A stretch of 64,000 nt of DNA from contig NZ_JAFICC010000007.1 of the NCBI RefSeq assembly GCF_017833415.1, positions 124,001 through 188,000 on the forward strand. Reading direction: 5' to 3'. The notes under the pieces were generated by a model, which did no database searches, was not told the origin of the DNA, and saw nothing but the letters and a program-made list of their open reading frames with translations. This DNA comes from Flavobacterium sp. 1355. Lineage in GTDB: Bacteria; Bacteroidota; Bacteroidia; Flavobacteriales; Flavobacteriaceae. Shown here piece after piece: positions 29,083-37,606 of this stretch (position 1 is the first letter of the stretch; every line of letters starts with the position of its first letter). A program made the translations under genes and the position numbers.

Positions 29083-32000
29083 ATGGGTGCTTTTTCAACA
29101 ACAAGTAATGCTAAACCAAAGAGTTCTTCTTTTTCAAATGAAAGGAATAATGATGCTTTTTTTGGTGTACAGGCAAAACTCAACATTGGAAAATCAAATG
29201 ACAAACATGAAATTGAAGCAGACAAAGTAGCCGATACGGTTATTGCAAATAAAAAGAATGTTGCTCCCGACCCATTTTTTACGGCTTCGCCCACTCTTCA
29301 AAATAAAGCCACCACAGAAGGAATTACTCCGGTGGTTCAGCCAAAATTAAAAGTAGTTCATAATAAACAAGCAGTATCTCCCGGTACTTTTTTTCCTGCT
29401 TCGCCCGTTATTCACAACAAACGAACCAGCGAAATCCAGAAAAAAAACGATACCGAAAAAGAGGTGCAAAAAGAAACCGCAGCCGAGAAAAAGATTCCGG
29501 TTGTTCAATTAAAATCAGATAAAGAAGAATCTGTACAAAACAAAATTGAATCTCCTAAACCGAAAGAGAAAACAACTACTTCTAAATCTTTAGTACAGCC
29601 GAAAAAAGAAGAAGAAATTCAGAAAAAAAACACGGTTGAAAAAGTCGATACCGCTCAAAATAAACCCGATTCGGTAAAAACTGAAAGTCCGAAACATAAG
29701 GAACCGAACCTTGCTCCAAAACCACTGATTCAGAAAAAGAAAGAAGAAGAAATTCAGGCTAAAGAGGAAGAGGAAATTCAGGCAAAAGAAGACGAAAAAG
29801 AACTTCAGATGAGTGCGGGCGCAGATGCAAATCCTTCTGACAGTTCTAACTTAGAAAGTACTTTAAACAGTAGTAAAGGCGGCGGAAATCCGCTATCGGG
29901 AAAAGTAAAAAGCGACATGGAATCTGGCATTGGAGCCGATTTCAGCAATGTCCGCATACACAATGACTCAACCGCTGTTAAAATGAACCAGCAATTGGGA
30001 GCACAGGCTTTTGCAACAGGAAATAATATCTATTTTAATGAAGGAAAATACAATCCGAATTCAACGGCTGGAAAGCATTTACTGGCCCACGAATTAACAC
30101 ACACTGTACAACAAGGAGCAGCAATCAGAAAAAAACCGGAACCAATATCTCCGGCTCCGGAAATGATTCAGGGTTCGTTTCTCGATTTAGTTCCCGACTG
30201 GATCATCAATCAGGCACGACACGTTCCGGGTTATACCCTTTTTACTGTTATTGTTGGTTATGATCCATTGCGACAAGTCGATGTAGAACGAACTCCTATC
30301 AATCTTGTAGAAGGATTAATGGGGCTTATTCCTTTTGGAACAGCCATATTTGACAAACTTCAGGAATATGGAATACTACAGCAGGTTTTTGACTGGGTCG
30401 AAGGAAAATTAAGCGAACTGGGATTAACAATCGACAGTATTCTGGATATGGTCGAAGATGTCTGGGACGAAGTATCGTTTCCTTACACCGATATAATTGA
30501 TTTAGTAACCGAAAAATTTAATGAGTTAGTTAACAGAATAACTTCTTTTGTAAGCGCAACAGTAGATCAGGTAATTACCTGGATAAAAGAAGCTTTGATT
30601 GGTGTTGCGGAGCCAATTTTAGCCGAAAACAAAGCGTGGTCATTAATCAAAAAAATAATCAAATACGATCCGTTGCGCGATGAAGCGGTCAATGCCACAA
30701 CGGTCGAAATATTAGAAGATTTCCTGATATTAATTGACAAGCAAACAGAGCTTGAACAAATGCGTGAAAAAGGCACGCTGCAAAAAACCGCTGATTGGCT
30801 TGATACTCAGGTTGGTACTTTCACTTCATTATTAGGCGAACTTCGCGGACTCATAACTTCGGCCTGGGATGCTATTCAGCCGGCGAATCTGGCAAATATC
30901 GCCGAAAACCTTTCCATACTGGCAGATCAGGCTGGAGGATTTCTGCAAAGAGTTTGGGATTTTGCCTCGGGTGTAGCGCTCAAAGTATTAGAACTTGTTA
31001 AGGAGTCATTATTGGGATGGCTTTCAGCTCAGGCTGCTACCGTAAGAGGTTATTCACTGGTTAAGGTAATTATTGGAAAAGATCCTTTTACACAAGAAGC
31101 TGTGCCTCGTACAGTTCCAAATCTTATTAGAGGTTTTATGAGCCTAATGGACGGAGGCGAAGAACAGTATGCCCAAATGGTCGAATCGGGTGCAATAGCC
31201 CGAATCGCAGGTCAGATTGAAGCGGCAGTTGCCACTTTGAACATGACACCAGAATCTATAATACAGTTATTTACTGACATTTGGAATTCTATGTCTATTA
31301 ATGATCTCATTCATCCCATAGATGCATTTATGAGAATCATTGAAAAGTTTGGAGAGCCTATTGGACGTTTGATTGCATTTGTTGCAGAAATTATCCGAAT
31401 TGTTATTGTTGCCATTCTGGAGATTATGAATTTCCCTTTCGATCTCATAGGAAACATCATTACCAGGGCATTAGAAGCAATTGAGGATATTAAAAAAGAT
31501 CCTATTGGTTTCCTGAAAAATATTCTCAAGGCTTTAAAACAAGGATTCATTCAGTTCTTTGATAATATCGTAACTCATTTAATCAACGGTGTTACAGGCT
31601 GGCTTATGAGCGAGCTAAAAGATGCTAATATTCCGGTACTTACCGATTTCTCTTTACAAGGTGTTATTACCTGGGTATTGGAAGTATTGAATATCTCCAT
31701 GGAAAAAATCTGGGAAAAACTAGCTGCACATCCTCGTATAGGGCCAGCAAGAGTCGCCAGAATCCGAAGCATGATTAATACTCTTGAAGGCATTTGGACA
31801 TTTATCAAAGATGTTCAGGAGCGAGGAATGGCAGCCATTTGGGATAAAATACAGGAACAGCTCAGCAACCTTTGGAATACTGTTCTCGATGCCGTGAAAA
31901 ACTTTGTCATGGAACGTATTGTCAATCGAATAACTGCCAGACTTTTGAGCATGTTAGATCCAACCGGAATTATGGCGGTGATAAACGGTGCCATGGCTTT

Positions 32001-33354
32001 CTTTAGTGCCATACAAAGTTTTATAAAATACTTGCGAGAAATGCTCGAGGTAGTCAATTCCTTTGTCAATGGCGTTGCAGATTTAGCCAGAGGAAATGTC
32101 ACTACAGCTGCAGACTATTTAGAAAGAACCATGGGACAAGCAATGCCAGTTGTAATTGGCTTCTTAGCTAATCAGGTTGGATTAACCGGAATTGGTGCAA
32201 GAATTGGCGAAATGATTATTTCTGTACAGCAAATGGTTGATGAGGCATTGACCTGGTTAGTAAACCAGGCTGTAGACAGAGGAATGGCGATGCTAGACAG
32301 GCTTATGGGAAGAAGTGCGCCAGAAGAAGCAACTGCTTCCGGTCCTATTGCAGGAGCTTTAGCTGAAATTAATAGTGAATCTGAAAAAGAAAAAGATGGA
32401 GGACAAATTACTCAGGAAGAAGCAGAAGTAATTAAAAATAAAGTCAATGCCGATCATCCTAATGTTATTAATATTTCATCTGTTACCGATGGTGGAGAAA
32501 ATTGGGATTTCATCTATGTTCAGAGGTCTGTTATACACATTTCTAAATCAGGAGCTGAAATAAATATTCAAGATTTGTTGTTGGATAAATCAAATGATAC
32601 ATATTATTTAGTTACTGCAAAAAATGCAGCTACACAACAATTGACAATGAAAATTTTAAATCACCCTACTTCAACTATTGCTTATAATACCACCACTATA
32701 AATGAAGGTATTGAACAAGGAACTTGGGAAAAACTCTCTCCAGGAGGCAGCTCACCTGTGAGTATTGGACAACATATTAAAGCTCCTTATATAACAGGAT
32801 CTTATATAGCTGAAATAGTGGAACCAGAAAGACAAGGTTTAGTTTCGTATAGATTCCGTAGACAAACTGCTAAATTCAGTACTGTATTTAGTAATTTTGT
32901 CACAAAAGTAAGTACTGGGGAAATAATCGTTATAAGTCAAGATAATGAATATTTGAGAAGCCAAACACCTTCTCCAGAACTACAATCTTGGGCACAATCC
33001 GTATTACCACCTAATGCTCAAGACCCTGCTTTTTTATCATTAACTGTTGATGGTACTGCACATGCGGATCATATTATACCATTTACAGCAATTGTACAAA
33101 TGTCTGATTTTAACTTTCTGACCACTGAACAAAAAATTGCTGTTTTAAACTTAATGGAAAACTTTGCCGCATTAAGCCCTAGAGCAAATTTATCAAAAAA
33201 TACAAGATCGTATGCACAATGGACTCGTCACGCTGAATTGAATATTCCTGTTGATAATGCATTTAGAAGAATGATGATGAGAAGAGAAACTCAGGCAAGG
33301 GCTGCACTTGTTGCTAAGATTAATGAATTTTTAAGATTAAATACACCACCTTGA
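29083..33354 (+). CDS. Large eCIS cargo: DUF4157, three helical repeats and HNH-like C-terminus
   Basis: The 1423-aa protein reads as a modular polymorphic toxin. Residues 1-260 are a disordered linker with EIQKK/VQPK units; a DUF4157 domain has HELTH at 336-340. Three ~137-residue units each hold a G/W-Y/S-x-L-x-K-x-I-I-x-x-D-P motif (near residues 380, 517 and 655). A long amphipathic helical region, rich in Ile, Leu and Trp, continues to about 1090. The C-terminal 330 residues look different and end with HADHIIPFTAI (1327-1337), MENFAALSPRANLSKNTRS, a pattern like HNH-fold nucleases. The helical section may be a translocation or lumen-filling part. Confidence 0.75.
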   Translation: MGAFSTTSNAKPKSSSFSNERNNDAFFGVQAKLNIGKSNDKHEIEADKVADTVIANKKNVAPDPFFTASPTLQNKATTEGITPVVQPKLKVVHNKQAVSPGTFFPASPVIHNKRTSEIQKKNDTEKEVQKETAAEKKIPVVQLKSDKEESVQNKIESPKPKEKTTTSKSLVQPKKEEEIQKKNTVEKVDTAQNKPDSVKTESPKHKEPNLAPKPLIQKKKEEEIQAKEEEEIQAKEDEKELQMSAGADANPSDSSNLESTLNSSKGGGNPLSGKVKSDMESGIGADFSNVRIHNDSTAVKMNQQLGAQAFATGNNIYFNEGKYNPNSTAGKHLLAHELTHTVQQGAAIRKKPEPISPAPEMIQGSFLDLVPDWIINQARHVPGYTLFTVIVGYDPLRQVDVERTPINLVEGLMGLIPFGTAIFDKLQEYGILQQVFDWVEGKLSELGLTIDSILDMVEDVWDEVSFPYTDIIDLVTEKFNELVNRITSFVSATVDQVITWIKEALIGVAEPILAENKAWSLIKKIIKYDPLRDEAVNATTVEILEDFLILIDKQTELEQMREKGTLQKTADWLDTQVGTFTSLLGELRGLITSAWDAIQPANLANIAENLSILADQAGGFLQRVWDFASGVALKVLELVKESLLGWLSAQAATVRGYSLVKVIIGKDPFTQEAVPRTVPNLIRGFMSLMDGGEEQYAQMVESGAIARIAGQIEAAVATLNMTPESIIQLFTDIWNSMSINDLIHPIDAFMRIIEKFGEPIGRLIAFVAEIIRIVIVAILEIMNFPFDLIGNIITRALEAIEDIKKDPIGFLKNILKALKQGFIQFFDNIVTHLINGVTGWLMSELKDANIPVLTDFSLQGVITWVLEVLNISMEKIWEKLAAHPRIGPARVARIRSMINTLEGIWTFIKDVQERGMAAIWDKIQEQLSNLWNTVLDAVKNFVMERIVNRITARLLSMLDPTGIMAVINGAMAFFSAIQSFIKYLREMLEVVNSFVNGVADLARGNVTTAADYLERTMGQAMPVVIGFLANQVGLTGIGARIGEMIISVQQMVDEALTWLVNQAVDRGMAMLDRLMGRSAPEEATASGPIAGALAEINSESEKEKDGGQITQEEAEVIKNKVNADHPNVINISSVTDGGENWDFIYVQRSVIHISKSGAEINIQDLLLDKSNDTYYLVTAKNAATQQLTMKILNHPTSTIAYNTTTINEGIEQGTWEKLSPGGSSPVSIGQHIKAPYITGSYIAEIVEPERQGLVSYRFRRQTAKFSTVFSNFVTKVSTGEIIVISQDNEYLRSQTPSPELQSWAQSVLPPNAQDPAFLSLTVDGTAHADHIIPFTAIVQMSDFNFLTTEQKIAVLNLMENFAALSPRANLSKNTRSYAQWTRHAELNIPVDNAFRRMMMRRETQARAALVAKINEFLRLNTPP

Positions 33355-33496
33355 AAGGCTAATGATTTACCGCTTTCATTATTAATGAAAGAATAAAAAA
33401 GTTAATGTTAATTCAATCTTCAGGGCGACCAAAATAAAATAAAAACTGGAAAGATTGTATAGACAACAATTTGAAAACATTTAAAAAAATAAAGTC

Positions 33497-34318
33497 ATGC
33501 AAAAAACATTCTACCAAAAAGAACTGCTTATTAAAGCGACCCAACAAAGAAAAGGTGCAAATAACAATAAGAAAGACGTTGAAAAAATCCAGTCCTGGCT
33601 TAATTTATTTGCTATGCAAAATCCAAATTCGGGAACCGCAACGGGTATCGATGGTGATTTCGGGCCTGCAACAGAAAAGGCTGTAGTGAACTTTCAAAAA
33701 TTCAACAGCTTATCCCAAACTGGAATTGTTGATCAAAAGCTATTTGATATACTGGTTTCACCACTCAAAAAAGCTTTTGAAAGTCCAATATCAGGTAATA
33801 ATTTGAGAGAATTAATTGTAAATGCAGCTAAAAATCATCTCAAAAATCATCCATTTGAGCTTGTTATTAACACTCAAAGTAATTCTGGCCCGTGGGTGCG
33901 AAGTTACATGGATGGAAATGAAGGAACCGACTGGTTCTGGTGTATGGGCTTTGTTCAGGGCATTATTGATCAGGCAGCTTCTGTTCAGGGAAAAAACTTC
34001 AAAACCCTTATGCCTTTAACGTACAGTTGTGATACAGTTGGCACAACGGGAATTCAAAAAAAAATACTGACTCGCTTTCAAACGGCAAGAACCAATCCGG
34101 CTCTCATAAAACCCGGTGACATATTCCTTCTGCAAAAAACAACAAATGACTGGATTCATACCGGAATTGTGATTGCGGTTCAAGGCGATATAATAGAAAC
34201 TATTGAGGGTAATACCAATATTGATGGTTCTCATAACGGAAACGCGGTCATGAACAGAATCAGAAACTTTAAACAATCTAAACTTGATTTTTTTTCAATA
34301 GAATCCTTAGTTATATAA
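33497..34318 (+). CDS. Peptidoglycan-binding CHAP-type amidase/endopeptidase
   Basis: The 273-aa protein has a PG_binding_1 domain (residues ~23-85, VEKIQSWLNLFAMQ, GIDGDFGPATEKAVVNFQK) and a CHAP-like domain. Its likely nucleophile is Cys in TDWFWCMGFVQGII and its His in NDWIHTGIVIAVQGD; EGNTN near the end supports CHAP. It could open peptidoglycan during particle release or serve as cargo. No signal peptide is present. It sits 142 nt after the toxin-like gene, the largest gap in this half of the locus. Confidence 0.8.
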   Translation: MQKTFYQKELLIKATQQRKGANNNKKDVEKIQSWLNLFAMQNPNSGTATGIDGDFGPATEKAVVNFQKFNSLSQTGIVDQKLFDILVSPLKKAFESPISGNNLRELIVNAAKNHLKNHPFELVINTQSNSGPWVRSYMDGNEGTDWFWCMGFVQGIIDQAASVQGKNFKTLMPLTYSCDTVGTTGIQKKILTRFQTARTNPALIKPGDIFLLQKTTNDWIHTGIVIAVQGDIIETIEGNTNIDGSHNGNAVMNRIRNFKQSKLDFFSIESLVI

Positions 34319-34321
34319 AAA

Positions 34322-35626
34322 ATGGAAAATGTATTCACTTACTTAAAAAACCAATTCGTATTTCAGCTTGACGTACTTTTTCAAGTTGATGACCCGGCAC
34401 AAAAACCTGTTTTAAATCAACAGGATTATAATGGGTTTATTATCGAATTCATTATCGAAAATCATCTGACGGAGATCGACATTCTCTTATTAGGATTAGC
34501 TTTTGTTCCGCATGTTAAACCAGATTTTTTGAGCGCTGTTATTGCCGAATATTTACCAAATGGCGGCGAGTTACCTGAATTTGGTGGTGTTAAGGCAAAA
34601 AATCATAGAGGAATTTTACCAACCGGGGAAACGGCGCAGTTTTTAATTGCCGGAAATAACTTAAACGACAGGGTTGCTTTCTACAATTATTTACACAATC
34701 ACTCCTTTCTTTTTCAAAAACGAATTATCAGGATAGAATCTGTTCCAAATGGAGAACCTAAATTGAGTGGTTTGTTGAGTTTAGAAGACGAATACATCGA
34801 AAAATTCATTACAGGTAAAATTCTTAAACCTCAACTGAGCAGTATTTTCCCGGCACAATTAATAGAAACCCAATTAGACTGGGACGATTTGGTACTGAAT
34901 CCAACAACTCTAAATAACATCAAAGAGATTGAGACGTGGCTTAAATTCAATGAAATTTTGCTTCAGGAATGGGATATGAAATCAAAAATAAAACCCGGTT
35001 TCAGGGTCATGTTTTATGGCGCACCCGGAACCGGAAAAACGCTTACAGCTTCTCTTCTTGGAAAGTATACAAAAAGAGATGTGTACCGAATCGACTTGTC
35101 TATGGTAGTTTCAAAATACATAGGAGAAACCGAGAAAAATCTTTCTTCTCTTTTTGACAAAGCAACTGATAAAGACTGGATTCTCTTTTTTGACGAAGCC
35201 GATGCTGTTTTCGGAAAAAGAACCAATGTAAGAGACGCCCACGATAAGTATGCCAATCAGGAAGTTTCGTATTTGCTGCAGCGTATCGAAAATCATCCCG
35301 GACTGGTTATTCTGGCTTCTAATTTTAAAACCAATATTGATACTGCTTTTACCCGAAGATTTCAGTCAATAATTGAGTTTGAAGTACCTTCTTATGGGGA
35401 ACGTTTACAGCTTTGGAAAAATAATCTCCCTAAGGGTATTAGAATTGCTGAGGATGTAAACCTTAACGAGCTTTCAAAAAAATACGACATAACCGGCGCC
35501 AATATTGTCAACATCATTCAGTATGCCTGCCTGAGAACATTAGAAGATAAAAATGAAAACATTAAACTTGATCATCTTCTTCAGGGAATTAAAAAAGAAT
35601 ATGCTAAGGAAGGAAAAATGATGTAA
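34322..35626 (+). CDS. eCIS-associated AAA+ ATPase (Pvc15/Afp15-like)
   Basis: The 434-aa protein has an N-terminal domain specific to eCIS ATPases and a C-terminal AAA+ module. Walker A is GAPGTGKTLTA, Walker B is WILFFDEADAVFGKRT, and an Arg finger region FTRRFQSIIEF follows. Pvc15-type ATPases are thought to assist loading of cargo or assembly. It starts 3 nt after the CHAP gene and is the last gene of the eCIS set. Confidence 0.9.
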   Translation: MENVFTYLKNQFVFQLDVLFQVDDPAQKPVLNQQDYNGFIIEFIIENHLTEIDILLLGLAFVPHVKPDFLSAVIAEYLPNGGELPEFGGVKAKNHRGILPTGETAQFLIAGNNLNDRVAFYNYLHNHSFLFQKRIIRIESVPNGEPKLSGLLSLEDEYIEKFITGKILKPQLSSIFPAQLIETQLDWDDLVLNPTTLNNIKEIETWLKFNEILLQEWDMKSKIKPGFRVMFYGAPGTGKTLTASLLGKYTKRDVYRIDLSMVVSKYIGETEKNLSSLFDKATDKDWILFFDEADAVFGKRTNVRDAHDKYANQEVSYLLQRIENHPGLVILASNFKTNIDTAFTRRFQSIIEFEVPSYGERLQLWKNNLPKGIRIAEDVNLNELSKKYDITGANIVNIIQYACLRTLEDKNENIKLDHLLQGIKKEYAKEGKMM

Positions 35627-35763
35627 ATGAATGAGTGATGATTAAGAACTTTACATCTTAATTCTTTAACTTTTATTTGAATGTTGCGGATTATTTGAGT
35701 GAATTATGATTAATTTAGTTATACTCTACTAATGAGTTTTCTAATTATCTCACATACGAAAAC

Positions 35764-36303
35764 ATGAATTTAAATTTCACAAATATTCCTATTCTTACAA
35801 CCGAAAGATTAGTGTTAAGAGGTCTATCAGAACAAGATACAGAACCCATTCATCAGCTTCAATCTGATCCTGTTGTAAATGCATTTGTTGGAAGAGATAA
35901 TTCTTCGACCTTAGAAAAAGCAAAAGCCTATATTGTAAGAATAAATAATTTGATACAACAAAAAGAATGTCTGTATTGGGCAATCTCTTCAAAAAATGAC
36001 AATAAATTTATTGGCAGCGTTTGTCTTTGGAATTTTGATCCTGAAAATGAAATTGTAGAAATCGGATATGAAATGTTGTCTGAATTTCAGGGCAACGGTT
36101 TTATGTCAGAAGCCTTAAAAGCAGTTATTGAATTTACTTTTAATACAATGGAAGCAAAAATAATAACGGCTTTTCCATCATCAGATAATAGTACTTCGGT
36201 TAATTTATTAAAAAAACTGCATTTCACTTTTGAAAACAAACCTTATAATAATAAACACGAAAATATAAAAAACATAACTACTTATGTTTTAAGATCCCGC
36301 TAG
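35764..36303 (+). CDS. GNAT-family N-acetyltransferase (RimJ/RimL-like)
   Basis: The 179-aa protein matches acetyltransf_3: TERLVLRGLSEQDTEPIHQL at the start, IGSVCLWNFDPENEIVEIGY, and the acetyl-CoA loop around EFQGNGFMSEALKAVIEF. The substrate is unknown. It lies between the eCIS and the RiPP export genes and converges with the latter. Confidence 0.85.
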   Translation: MNLNFTNIPILTTERLVLRGLSEQDTEPIHQLQSDPVVNAFVGRDNSSTLEKAKAYIVRINNLIQQKECLYWAISSKNDNKFIGSVCLWNFDPENEIVEIGYEMLSEFQGNGFMSEALKAVIEFTFNTMEAKIITAFPSSDNSTSVNLLKKLHFTFENKPYNNKHENIKNITTYVLRSR

Positions 36304-36319
36304 TACTGCCTAAAATTAC

Positions 36320-37606
36320 TTATCTCTTAAAAACATCGCTAAACTGATAGAGCAAACGTTCTATCAGTCTTAAATCTTCTGTGATAATATCAGACCTTCC
36401 CTGCATTTCCTGCTGAAATGAAATATCTTTTTTGTACGATGTCTTTAAACCATTAGGAAATGAAACATCAATTAATAAATTTCCTGCTGTATCCGGAGTC
36501 AGCGATACTGCCTTGATTTTACCTTTGATAATTCCAAATTCCCTATCCGGAAAATTAGTCAGCTTCACATTTACGGTTTGTCCAATTTTTATTTTTCCTG
36601 AATTTAATGCCGGAGCACTCACCTTCCCTATATAACCATTTTCATTATTTGGAATTATTGCAAAAATTGTAGATCCAGCCTCAACAGATTGATTTTCTGA
36701 CCAAATTTGCAAAAAGGTAATTTTGCCCTCTATAGATGATCTGAGTACATAACTTAATTCCCAGTCTTTTATAGCTTTTTTTAATTGATAAAATGCCTGA
36801 ACTTTATTGTTTTCCAGGTTTATCAACTCTTTACTTTCATTTATGTGGGTGGTTTTACTATTTCGGTTCAGGTCGTTTAATGATGATTTTAACTGCGAAA
36901 TTGTGCTAAGCAGATTTTTATATCCTTTTTGTGCCTGCAAATAAACTAATCTTTGTCTTTCTACTTCCTGAGAAGAATAAATTCCTTTTTGAAATAAAAT
37001 CTCATACCGGTCCAGTTCATTTTTTTGAAGAACTAATTCTCTCTGATTGATTTCTTTTTGAGATACGAGCAAATTCAATCTTTCTTTTAGCTGAATATCT
37101 TCATAATTTTGGGCAATATCTTCTACATGATACGGCTGAAGTTTAGTGTTAAGCTGATCTGCTATATATTCTTTTCTGAAATTTGCAAAAGCACTTTCTA
37201 CATCGCCCAGTTGTACATATCCCAGTTTTGCAAAAGGAAAGGCAGTTTTTTCAATGTCTATTGTGTCTACTATACTTTTGAGCAGAAAAACATCATTATA
37301 TTTTGCCGAATTTTCCAGAACCGCAAGCGGTGTATTTTTTTTCACCAGTGTTCTGTCTGCAACCAAAATTCTATCAATTTTCCCTGATGTCCTCACAATT
37401 AGTTTTTGTGGCGGTGTATTGGTAGTAATTGTGATTTGAGAATTTATTATATCCGGATATTTTACAAACCATGAAATTAAGAACAGGATAAAAATAAAGA
37501 CTAGCAAAATAGTATTCCCCCATTTTTGAATTGCTTTTGGAGGATCAGACAAAACGTCTCTTACCTCTTCGCTGTAAATTTTCAGTCCATCATTTAGTGC
37601 TTCCAT
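36320..37606 (-). CDS. HlyD-family secretion periplasmic adaptor
   Basis: The 428-aa membrane-fusion protein has one N-terminal transmembrane segment (residues ~31-51), a beta-barrel/lipoyl region (VRTSGKIDRILVADRTLVKK), a long coiled coil (~150-270) and a C-terminal barrel (KIGQTVNVKLTNFPDREFG). It links the inner-membrane peptide exporter to an outer-membrane channel. Its start overlaps the exporter stop at 37606 (TAATG), so both are co-translated. Confidence 0.92.
   Translation of the reverse strand: MEALNDGLKIYSEEVRDVLSDPPKAIQKWGNTILLVFIFILFLISWFVKYPDIINSQITITTNTPPQKLIVRTSGKIDRILVADRTLVKKNTPLAVLENSAKYNDVFLLKSIVDTIDIEKTAFPFAKLGYVQLGDVESAFANFRKEYIADQLNTKLQPYHVEDIAQNYEDIQLKERLNLLVSQKEINQRELVLQKNELDRYEILFQKGIYSSQEVERQRLVYLQAQKGYKNLLSTISQLKSSLNDLNRNSKTTHINESKELINLENNKVQAFYQLKKAIKDWELSYVLRSSIEGKITFLQIWSENQSVEAGSTIFAIIPNNENGYIGKVSAPALNSGKIKIGQTVNVKLTNFPDREFGIIKGKIKAVSLTPDTAGNLLIDVSFPNGLKTSYKKDISFQQEMQGRSDIITEDLRLIERLLYQFSDVFKR

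Noticed and set aside
9047-35626. Reading the locus as a prophage or type VI secretion system
   Set aside because: There are no capsid, terminase, portal or lysogeny genes, and no TssJLM membrane complex. DUF4255, DUF4157, DUF5908 and the AAA+ ATPase fit an extracellular contractile injection system.
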